A stretch of 64,000 nt of DNA from Chromatiales bacterium (ex Bugula neritina AB1) (lineage in GTDB: Bacteria > Pseudomonadota > Gammaproteobacteria > Granulosicoccales > Granulosicoccaceae): assembly GCA_001730015.1 (NCBI GenBank), contig MDLA01000080.1, positions 124,001-188,000 of the forward strand, given 5' to 3'. This document shows, in pieces, positions 57,470-64,000 of the stretch. The notes under the pieces were generated by a model. It was not told the origin of the DNA. It saw nothing but the letters and a program-made list of their open reading frames with translations, and searched no databases. A program made the position numbers and the translations under genes. Within the stretch, counting starts at the first letter, position 1. The number at the start of each line of letters is the position of its first letter.

Positions 57470-57976
57470 ATGACATTAAACACCCTGGATTTGCTGATTA
57501 TCGGTGTTATTGCGCTATCGGGAGTGCTGAGTCTGTTTCGCGGGTTTGCCAGTGAAGCATTGTCACTGCTGACGTGGACTATTGCTCTCTGGTTACCGTT
57601 TTCCTATACAGAGAAGTTCAGCGCCTTCCTGCCCGATACAGTACAGAGCGATTCAGCGAGATGGTTTATCAGTGCCGCCGTGCTGTTTTTCAGCGCTCTG
57701 ATCATTTGCTCGACGATTGGTTTTATGATTCGCAAGCTGCTGGTGGCGACGAACCTCGGGTTCATGGACCGCTTTTTGGGTGTCGGTCTGGGGGCTGTCA
57801 GAGGTTTCCTGATTGTCGCTCTGATTGCGCTACTGGCCACGGCTAACCCGGCAATTCCCAAAGAACGTTGGTGGAATGAATCAAAGCTGATGCCGCTGGT
57901 GTTGAATGTTTCCAAACTGATTCATTCTCAGCTGCCTGCGAATATTGCCGGATGGTTTAACTTTAACAAGAGCTGA
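57470..57976 (+). CDS. cvpA: CvpA family membrane protein
   Basis: The 168-residue protein has four membrane helices and the CvpA pattern (LDLLIIGVIALSGVLSLFRGFASEALSLLTW, FMDRFLGVGLGAVRGFLIVALI). CvpA is needed for colicin V export in E. coli, and its general function relates to envelope homeostasis. It lies directly upstream of purF, as in many gammaproteobacteria. Confidence 0.92.
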   Translation: MTLNTLDLLIIGVIALSGVLSLFRGFASEALSLLTWTIALWLPFSYTEKFSAFLPDTVQSDSARWFISAAVLFFSALIICSTIGFMIRKLLVATNLGFMDRFLGVGLGAVRGFLIVALIALLATANPAIPKERWWNESKLMPLVLNVSKLIHSQLPANIAGWFNFNKS

Positions 57977-58068
57977 GCAACAGTGCGGCAGCTTCGACCA
58001 ATGTTCTGCAAGTAAATCTTCGGTAAACGGTTTACAATTCGTGCTGGTAATAAACGCAAGGCAGGTAC

Positions 58069-59577
58069 ATGTGCGGGATAATCGGCCTTGTCGGCCGCGA
58101 GCCGGTCAATCACCGGCTCTACGACGGCTTGTCGCTGTTGCAGCACCGTGGGCAGGATGCCGCGGGCATTGCAACCTGTGAGGAAAGAAAGCTCTTTGTT
58201 CGCAAGGCTCCGGGTTTAGTTTCTGAGGTGTTCCGCACAACCCATATGCTGAGGTTGCGCGGCAATATGGGTATTGGCCATCTTCGATATCCGACAGCCG
58301 GAAGCTCGAAAGTATCGGCTGAGGCACAACCTTTCTATGTCAACTCGCCGTTTGGCATTGTTATGACCCACAATGGCAATTTAACCAACTCGGAAGAACT
58401 GCAAAGTGAGCTGTATCGAACCGATCGGCGCCATATCAATACCAGTTCAGATAGCGAAGTGCTGCTGAATGTATTTGCACATGAACTGCAGCGTGCTGCC
58501 CAATCAGATAAATTCAGTCCCGCCCAGTTGTTTCAGGCAGTTTCTGCCGTGCACCGGCGTTGCAAGGGCAGCTATGCGGTAATCGCCATGCTGGTCGGCC
58601 GCGGTGTACTGGCTTTTCGTGATGCCTATGGGATAAGACCGGCAATTCTTGGCAAGCGTGAGTCAGAAAATGGCACCGAGTATTGCGTTTCCTCCGAGAG
58701 CGTTGCGCTAACCGGTCTTGGCTTTGAGCCGGTGCGTGATCTGTTGCCGGGAGAGGCGGTCTATATAAGCCGCGATGGTGAGCTGTATCAGCAGCAGTGC
58801 GCCACATCCACCACATTGACGCCGTGTATTTTTGAGTACGTGTATTTTGCCCGGCCGGACTCGGTTATTGATAAAGTCTCGGTATATTCGGCGAGGCTGA
58901 AAATGGGGCGCAAACTGGCGAACAAAATTCGCTCGCAGTGGACCGATCACGATATAGACGTTGTTATCCCGATTCCGGATACGGCCAGAACGTCGGCGCT
59001 TGAGCTGGCTATGGATTTAGGCATTACCTACCGCGAGGGCTTTGTAAAAAATCGCTATATCGGGCGTACTTTTATTATGCCGGGGCAAACCAGACGCCGT
59101 AAATCGGTACGGCAGAAGCTGAGCCCGATTGAATCAGAGTTTCGCGGGCTGAATGTACTTTTGGTTGATGATTCAATTGTGCGAGGTACAACGTCAGAGC
59201 AGATCATCCAGATGGCGCGGGAGGCGGGCGCGAACAAAGTCTATATGGCATCCGCAGCCCCTCCGGTCATGTACCCGAATGTCTATGGAATCGATATGCC
59301 AGCGGCGAATGAACTGATTGCCTACGAGCGTAGCGTAGAGCAGATTTGTGAAGAAATAGGGGCAGATGGATTAATCTATCAGGATCTGGACGATCTGATC
59401 GGTGCCGTGCGTGAGATCAATCCGGAGCTCGAAGCGTTTGAAACCAGCTGCTTCAACGGCCAGTATGTGACAGGTGATGTCGACGGCAAATACCTGCGTT
59501 GGCTGGAAGCTCGTCGTGCCGATGCAACCCAGTCCCGTGTGGCTGATGAAGAGTTTGTTGATGTAGGTATGGAGTAG
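58069..59577 (+). CDS. purF: Amidophosphoribosyltransferase
   Basis: PurF makes phosphoribosylamine from PRPP and glutamine, the first committed step of purine synthesis. The 502-residue product begins MCGIIGLVG, with Cys2 as glutaminase nucleophile, and has the PRPP-binding loop [17 protein letters not shown] (about 363-379). No propeptide precedes Cys2. The stop overlaps the GTG of the next gene. Confidence 0.97.
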   Translation: MCGIIGLVGREPVNHRLYDGLSLLQHRGQDAAGIATCEERKLFVRKAPGLVSEVFRTTHMLRLRGNMGIGHLRYPTAGSSKVSAEAQPFYVNSPFGIVMTHNGNLTNSEELQSELYRTDRRHINTSSDSEVLLNVFAHELQRAAQSDKFSPAQLFQAVSAVHRRCKGSYAVIAMLVGRGVLAFRDAYGIRPAILGKRESENGTEYCVSSESVALTGLGFEPVRDLLPGEAVYISRDGELYQQQCATSTTLTPCIFEYVYFARPDSVIDKVSVYSARLKMGRKLANKIRSQWTDHDIDVVIPIPDTARTSALELAMDLGITYREGFVKNRYIGRTFIMPGQTRRRKSVRQKLSPIESEFRGLNVLLVDDSIVRGTTSEQIIQMAREAGANKVYMASAAPPVMYPNVYGIDMPAANELIAYERSVEQICEEIGADGLIYQDLDDLIGAVREINPELEAFETSCFNGQYVTGDVDGKYLRWLEARRADATQSRVADEEFVDVGME

Positions 59578-60131
59578 TGAAAACGCCGGGTAGCCTGGCG
59601 GCTGAGTGGAAAGCGTTAATCCTGCCGGATGGCATGACACTTGATCTGGCAACCTGGTTGCTGGTTGAAATCGAAACACAACAGCTTCGTTACTTTGAGC
59701 AGCTGGAGGAAACAAGCCGGTTCCCGGTTTCAACTTCATGGCGGGGTGCGGGTTGCCGAAATGGCACCTTCTGCACGCCACTGGGCTGGCACAGAGTTGT
59801 GAAAAAAATAGGCGACGGGTGTAAGCCCGGTACCATTTTCAGCGGTCGTGTAGCTGGCGCTGTTGCCTCTTCTCTGAAGTCGGATGCAGACGATGATCTG
59901 ATCACCAGTCGTATACTCTGGCTCGATGGCTTACAGCCGGGATACAACCGGGGCGGGGAGGTGGATAGTCGTTCCCGCTACATCTATATTCATGGAACTA
60001 CACAGGAACACCTGATTGGCCGTGCGGAATCGCACGGGTGTATTCGTATGCGCAATGACCATGTGATTGAATTGTTTGATCAAACCAAAGTTGATGTGCC
60101 TGTCTATATCAGCCAGCACGCTTTGCACTGA
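59577..60131 (+). CDS. L,D-transpeptidase (YkuD) family protein without signal peptide
   Basis: The 184-residue product has a YkuD catalytic segment: IHGTTQEHLIGRAESHGC, followed by IRMRND, with the catalytic Cys and the two His of the family. No signal peptide or membrane helix precedes it, although YkuD enzymes normally act in the periplasm. A GTG overlapping the purF stop by one base is the start. From memory, Pseudomonas has metZ directly after purF, so this is an extra gene. Possible roles are peptidoglycan remodelling after leaderless export or a cytoplasmic activity. Confidence 0.85.
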   Translation: MKTPGSLAAEWKALILPDGMTLDLATWLLVEIETQQLRYFEQLEETSRFPVSTSWRGAGCRNGTFCTPLGWHRVVKKIGDGCKPGTIFSGRVAGAVASSLKSDADDDLITSRILWLDGLQPGYNRGGEVDSRSRYIYIHGTTQEHLIGRAESHGCIRMRNDHVIELFDQTKVDVPVYISQHALH

Positions 60132-60184
60132 AGTTCTATCCCTTAACCCGAACCGAGTATGAGCTCACTGCCGGCCGGTATGTC

Positions 60185-60212
60185 TTGACACCGTATCGGC
60201 TTCGTTCATAAT
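60185..60212 (+). promoter_or_regulatory. Strong sigma-70 promoter for metZ
   Basis: TTGACA at 60185-60190 and CATAAT at 60207-60212 are separated by 16 bases. Transcription would start at about 60219, leaving a 5' leader of about 205 bases before the metZ ATG. Confidence 0.7.
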
Positions 60213-60218
60213 TAACGA

Positions 60219-60424
60219 CAGCGCCGATTTGATACAGCTTGCGGGCGCTTCAAAAATTCAGCTAAAGCGAGCTTTGGCCCGCTGGATTCTGTCAACCCTG
60301 CCGCTGACCGGCACCGTTTCGACAGGTCAACTGACAAGAAATTTATTTGTCGAAGTTAAGCTGGCTAACACAGCCCTGCAAGCCGTTGTTTTTTCTTTTC
60401 CTTTGCAGAGGTTTCCTGTAGCCG
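60219..60424 (+). promoter_or_regulatory. Long structured 5' leader of metZ (candidate attenuator or riboswitch)
   Basis: Two mutually exclusive stems are visible: AGCGCC (60220-60225) with GGCGCT (60244-60249), or GCGGGC (60241-60246) with GCCCGC (60277-60282). A third stem, CTGTC/GACAG (60289-60325) enclosing TGCCG/CGGCA, and GACAA/TTGTC (60333-60351) follow. A weak GGCT/AGCC hairpin is followed by a T-rich run (60387-60401). This resembles a transcriptional attenuator for a methionine gene, but no SAM or SAH riboswitch motif is recognised. Confidence 0.45.
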
Positions 60425-61624
60425 ATGAATACCCCAGACTGGTCTGATCACAATTTTGCCACTGCGGCTGTCCGCGCTGGTCATCGACGAAGTAATGAAG
60501 GTGAAAATGCCGAGGCAATCTTCACTACCTCAAGCTTCGTATTTGATAATGCCGCACAAGCCGCTGACCGGTTTCAGAACAATGCCCCGGGCAATGTGTA
60601 CTCGCGTTTTACGAACCCGACGGTTCGTGCGTTTGAGCAGCGACTGGCTACACTTGAAGGCGGTGAAGCCTGTATAGCAACGGCTTCAGGCATGGCGGCT
60701 ATTATGGCGAGTTGTGTGGCGTTACTTGCGCCCGGTGAACATGTTGTTGCCTCTAGTGGACTGTTTGGTTCGACCTCGCAGTTTTTTAGAAAGTACCTTA
60801 CCCGAATTGGTAATCCGGTGGATTTTGCCCGCATTGATTGCCTCGAAGACTGGGCGGCAAAAGTCACCCCGCAAACTCGCATGCTGTTTGTTGAGACTCC
60901 GTCGAATCCGCTGACACAACTGGCGGATATCCGTGCGCTCGCAGAACTGGCGAACGATAACAATGCCTTGCTGGTGGTGGACAACTGCTTCTGTTCACCG
61001 GCCCTGCAGCGTCCTCTCGATCTAGGCGCGCATCTGGTGGTGCACTCGGCAACCAAATTTATAGACGGCCAGGGGCGCTGCGTAGGTGGTGCGGTGGTGG
61101 GCGATAAAAAACGTGTCGGGGAAGATATTCTCGGGTTTCTACGTACCGCCGGGCCAACAATGAGCCCTTTTAATGCGTGGGTATTTCTCAAGGGGCTTGA
61201 GACTCTGCAAATCAGAATGCAACGCCATTGTGAGAGTGCAATGGCTCTGGCGCTTTGGCTGCAGCAACATAATTCAGTATCGAGAGTGTATTATCCGGGG
61301 CTTAGCAGTCATCCGCAGCATGAGCTTTGCAGACAACAGCAAAGTGGATTTGGTGGCATTGTATCTTTCGAGATAGCGGGCGGTAGTCGCGACAATGCCT
61401 GGCGGGTTATAGATCAAACTGAGCTTCTGTCTATAACCGCAAATCTGGGCGACGCAAAATCCACAATTACGCATCCGGCGACAACGACGCATGGGCGGCT
61501 GTCGGATCAGGACAGAGCCGAGGCGGGAATTGGTGAGGGGCTGCTGCGGGTAGCTGTGGGGCTTGAGTCAGTGGATGATATAAAAGCCGATCTGGAACGA
61601 GGCTTGAGAGACTTGTCGCTGTGA
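60425..61624 (+). CDS. metZ: O-succinylhomoserine sulfhydrylase
   Basis: MetZ forms homocysteine directly from O-succinylhomoserine and sulfide with PLP. The 399-residue product has the PLP-binding Lys in HSATKFIDGQGR (about residue 210), the SRFTNPTV motif and a GEACIATASGMAAIMA loop. The sequence type and the position after purF agree with Pseudomonas metZ. MetB/MetC-type trans-sulfuration enzymes are related, so the exact acyl donor is an inference. Confidence 0.9.
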   Translation: MNTPDWSDHNFATAAVRAGHRRSNEGENAEAIFTTSSFVFDNAAQAADRFQNNAPGNVYSRFTNPTVRAFEQRLATLEGGEACIATASGMAAIMASCVALLAPGEHVVASSGLFGSTSQFFRKYLTRIGNPVDFARIDCLEDWAAKVTPQTRMLFVETPSNPLTQLADIRALAELANDNNALLVVDNCFCSPALQRPLDLGAHLVVHSATKFIDGQGRCVGGAVVGDKKRVGEDILGFLRTAGPTMSPFNAWVFLKGLETLQIRMQRHCESAMALALWLQQHNSVSRVYYPGLSSHPQHELCRQQQSGFGGIVSFEIAGGSRDNAWRVIDQTELLSITANLGDAKSTITHPATTTHGRLSDQDRAEAGIGEGLLRVAVGLESVDDIKADLERGLRDLSL

Positions 61625-61682
61625 ACAATACTGCCAGCCTGAAAGCGAGATAGCCGGATATAGAAGGCGGGTAAAGTACGTT

Positions 61683-61722
61683 TGCCGTGTCGGCTTATAA
61701 TCAGCCGACACGGCAGGGTTTT
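61683..61722. terminator. Bidirectional terminator between metZ and the parvulin gene
   Basis: A perfect 13-bp stem, TGCCGTGTCGGCT with AGCCGACACGGCA, closes a 7-base loop and is followed by GGGTTTT on the plus strand. It lies between two convergent genes. Confidence 0.75.
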
Positions 61723-61741
61723 AGTTGCAGTTCGTCTGCAT

Positions 61742-62530
61742 CTATTTTCTTTCAATAGTGGCTTTGTCGTGCAGGCCGGTGATGAACAATTCAATTTCGC
61801 TGCGCATCTTCATGTTGCGCAGTTGCTCTTTAACTGCATCAAAAGGTTGTGGTTCTTTGGATCGGCTGTCATTGAGCTTGATGATATGCCAGCCGAAATC
61901 GGTTTTGACAGGTGCCATCGTGTGTTTCCCGGTTTCCAGCAAGGCAACGGCTTGTGAAAATTCCGGAACCATGGCGGCTGAATCGAACCAGCCCAGATCC
62001 CCGCCCTGAGGACCTGACGGACCGGTGGAGTATTTCTTTGCCGCTTCTGCGAAATCTGTACCGTCGTTAAGTTCGACAATGATCTCTTCGGCGCGGGCTT
62101 CGTCTTCCAGCAATATATGGCTGGCCTGATACTCTTTTACATCAGCCATTGCAATTTGTTTGTCGTACTCGACTCGTAGCGATTCATCAGTCACATCGAT
62201 ACCTGCCGTGTGCTGGCTCAGCAGCGCGTTGGCTAGGACACGGGCCTGCATGATTTTCATTTCTGCAGCCATTTCCGGTGTTTTGTCGAGACCGAGTTTT
62301 AGTGCTTCCTGGCGCATTAATTCGAGGCTGACCAGTTCTTCAAGAATCTGCTCATCCGTTGCCTGCTGGCCTCGAGCTATAAATTGCTGTGCCTGACTGT
62401 CTCTATCGACAGCGGTGATCTGCTCGCCGTTGACTGTAACCAGTATTTCCGCTGCGTTTTCATCGGCGAGTACTGCACCCGATGCCAGAGCGGTGGTGGT
62501 AACAGTGGCTAGCAATAAATTTTTAATCAT
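61742..62530 (-). CDS. Periplasmic parvulin-type peptidyl-prolyl isomerase
   Basis: The 262-residue protein has a signal peptide (about 1-22), an N-terminal chaperone-like helical domain and one PpiC rotamase domain (about 128-225: ASHILLEDEARAEEI, GPSGPQGGDLGWF, PVKTDFGWHIIKL). This layout resembles PrsA/SurA-like foldases of gammaproteobacteria. It lies upstream of the terminator shared with metZ. Substrates are probably outer-membrane or periplasmic proteins. Confidence 0.88.
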   Translation of the reverse strand: MIKNLLLATVTTTALASGAVLADENAAEILVTVNGEQITAVDRDSQAQQFIARGQQATDEQILEELVSLELMRQEALKLGLDKTPEMAAEMKIMQARVLANALLSQHTAGIDVTDESLRVEYDKQIAMADVKEYQASHILLEDEARAEEIIVELNDGTDFAEAAKKYSTGPSGPQGGDLGWFDSAAMVPEFSQAVALLETGKHTMAPVKTDFGWHIIKLNDSRSKEPQPFDAVKEQLRNMKMRSEIELFITGLHDKATIERK

Positions 62531-62616
62531 GATTTAGAATTACCTTGTTTGTTTTTGGATTAAGGGATGGTTGTTATCCGGGAGCCCTTGCAGGGATGAA
62601 ACTACCGTTGATTCAG

Positions 62617-63321
62617 TTATGAGCTCGACGGCTTGCCGGGTTCTTGTATTGCTTCGGGCGATGGCTCTTCTTCCACCTCGACATGGCGTATTAAAAAGAT
62701 TCCCTGACCGATAACAAAAATCAGAGTCAGCCCCATGAGCCCGAATACTTTCACCGTAACCCAGGTTTTTTCGCGGGCGCTTGCGCTTTCGCACAACGGT
62801 TTTACCGGGTCGCTAAAACCGGTGCTGCAATCGAGGTCGGCCAGTTGCTCTGTGGATATGGACGGTACTGCGGCTGTGAGTTCGTTCTGTGCACTGATGT
62901 ACGCTTGAGCAAAGTAGAGATTGACAAAACCGGCAATAATAAAAAAAAGGACCCAGGCGTTGCTCAACTTTCGCCAGACGGATTCAGCCATGGTTATCTG
63001 ACCATCCAGCATACGCTGAATAAGGGATTTTTCGCTAAGCAGGGCCGTGCCTGCAAATGCGGCAGCAAACAACCAGTTAACGATTGTGGGTTTCCACATA
63101 ATAAAGCGCTTATCACGCAGGTATAGTGTCAGTCCTCCGAGTACAATAAACAGTGCCAGTGACACAAGATGCATTTTTTCAAAGCGGCGATGGATGATCC
63201 AGTAGGTGGCTACCTGGGCTACCGACGCCACAATTATTACCAGAGTGGCGGTGTAGATATCGCTGAACTTGTAGGCTATCAAAAATAGCGCTAGCGGAAA
63301 TAAATCAAACAGGAATTTCAT
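62617..63321 (-). CDS. yciB: Intracellular septation protein A (YciB/IspZ) with loop insertion
   Basis: The 234-residue inner-membrane protein has about five hydrophobic segments and matches YciB/IspZ (MKFLFDLFPLALFLIAYKFSDIYTAT, WKPTIVNWLFAAAF, TWVTVKVFGLMGLTLIFVIGQ). E. coli YciB is about 180 residues. Here an extra polar stretch of about 35-40 residues (about 150-187) with two cysteines separates two of the helices, and the C-terminus is longer. The function is linked to septation and envelope homeostasis. The stop is 87 bases from the parvulin gene. Confidence 0.9.
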   Translation of the reverse strand: MKFLFDLFPLALFLIAYKFSDIYTATLVIIVASVAQVATYWIIHRRFEKMHLVSLALFIVLGGLTLYLRDKRFIMWKPTIVNWLFAAAFAGTALLSEKSLIQRMLDGQITMAESVWRKLSNAWVLFFIIAGFVNLYFAQAYISAQNELTAAVPSISTEQLADLDCSTGFSDPVKPLCESASAREKTWVTVKVFGLMGLTLIFVIGQGIFLIRHVEVEEEPSPEAIQEPGKPSSS

Positions 63322-63659
63322 TGCATCGTCCGGTGAAAAGACAGGTATGGTATGGCCCAGGCGGTTAAGCCACGGAAAACGGGATTTTTATCACCGGGAT
63401 TACCAGCTTCTTGCGGGATCAATGTTGTAACGCACCGTTTACTGATATTTGGTTACTTTTTGGGTCAGATTCAAGAAATTGCTGGTGATTCTAGTAGATT
63501 GGTCAGAGAAATGGTTGATGCTGACCGCCAGGCTGCAGGGATTTCCGGTTCGTCAAATAATTTACCGGTCAGCACGCTGTCAGTGTACCAGCAGATTTGT
63601 GGAAACGCGTACGATCGGCGCGAGCATCAAGGGTCGATCAGGATAATATAGTAATTCAA
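63322..63659. other. 338-base gap between yciB and yciO; no gene recognised
   Basis: A short plus-strand frame of 99 codons (63352-63651) has no recognisable domain and no obvious ribosome-binding site. I treat the stretch as promoter sequence for the divergent genes. From memory, other gammaproteobacteria often carry a PHP-domain (Rnm/YciV) gene before yciO; none is visible here. Confidence 0.4.
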
Positions 63660-64000
63660 ATGAGCCAGTATTTTGAAATTCACCCGGACAACCCTCAGTC
63701 GAGGTTGGTTGCGCAAACAGCCCGACTGTTAAAGGACGGTGGCGTGATCGTTTATCCGACCGATTCGTGTTACGCGATCGGGTGCTTGCTGGACAACAAG
63801 CAGGGTGTTGAGCGGATTTACCGTTTGCGAAAATTGCCGAAAGGCCACCATATGACACTAATGTGTTCGGATTTGTCGGCAATATCGACCTACGCGAGGG
63901 TTGATAACCGCGACTACCGGCTGCTGAAATTGCTGACGCCGGGTCCGTACACTTTTATTTTAAGAAGTACCAATGAGGTGCCCCGGCGGTTTTTGCATCC
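63660..64000 (+). CDS. yciO: YciO/Sua5-YrdC family protein, N-terminal part (3' end outside window)
   Basis: The frame starts MSQYFEIHPDNPQSRL, closely similar to E. coli YciO, and continues IVYPTDSCYAIGCLLDNKQGVERIYRLRKLPKGHHMTLMC and TPGPYTFILRST without a stop to the window edge. The YrdC-like fold binds nucleotide and threonylcarbamoyl-AMP-type ligands. YciO is a paralogue of the tRNA t6A enzyme TsaC, with weak or uncertain activity. The ATG is preceded by TAATTCAA. Confidence 0.93.
   Translation, partial: MSQYFEIHPDNPQSRLVAQTARLLKDGGVIVYPTDSCYAIGCLLDNKQGVERIYRLRKLPKGHHMTLMCSDLSAISTYARVDNRDYRLLKLLTPGPYTFILRSTNEVPRRFLH

Noticed and set aside
60229-60447. A 72-codon frame in the metZ leader
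   Set aside because: No ATG, no recognisable domain and overlap with the metZ start; leader structure explains this stretch better.
63352-63651. A 99-codon frame between yciB and yciO
   Set aside because: No domain and no ribosome-binding site; probable promoter DNA.

Overview
The window reads as chromosomal DNA of a marine-type gammaproteobacterium of moderate GC content. The best evidence is the block asd, fimV, truA, trpF, accD, folC, SPOR-domain gene, cvpA, purF, metZ. From memory this order is close to that of Pseudomonas, although leuCDB is missing before asd and an extra gene sits between purF and metZ. System I cytochrome c maturation (ccmABCDEFGHI) and an E. coli-like YciO fit the same assignment. 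No species can be named from the sequence alone.

Layout. 1-5.9 kb is the tail of a MoxR/Bat operon (DUF58, DUF4381, BatA, BatB, a TPR protein, BatD), packed with overlapping stops and starts. 6.0-13.1 kb is a complete ccmABCDEFGHI operon, followed by a small one-POTRA Omp85 protein. 14.6-21.8 kb is a fatty-acid beta-oxidation block: a FadJ-like multifunctional enzyme, thiolase, EtfB, EtfA and an acyl-CoA dehydrogenase. 21.9-28.0 kb is a surface-glycan group: RfbA, a two-domain glycosyltransferase, a sulfotransferase-like protein and a GT61 enzyme. It converges on a large secreted protein with two carbohydrate-binding-like domains, three DUF11/CARDB-like domains and a C-terminal sorting-like tail.

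30.8-32.9 kb is mobile DNA: a group II intron with an endonuclease-less maturase, inserted in the terminal inverted repeat of a short MITE-like element. 33.0-38.6 kb carries a YbhN-type membrane protein, an NAD-dependent epimerase-like protein, a GH31 glycosidase and a GHMP kinase. 38.6-45.1 kb is mixed: a solute-binding-like protein without signal peptide, kynA, a NYN-domain protein, a TTC38-like TPR protein, nth, a retropepsin-like protease and aroC. 45.2-61.6 kb is the conserved LysR/asd/fimV/.../metZ block, with an L,D-transpeptidase-family gene between purF and metZ. 61.7-64.0 kb holds a parvulin, ispZ/yciB and the start of yciO.

Most of the window is core or conserved biology. The parts that deserve a second look are the intron-in-MITE arrangement (removing the predicted intron restores a 19-bp inverted repeat), a multi-stem structured element after etfA, a roughly 205-nt structured leader before metZ, two dyads between the lysR gene and asd, and the CTERM-tailed surface protein beside a glycan and sulfotransferase cluster. 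I saw no CRISPR array, rRNA or tRNA.
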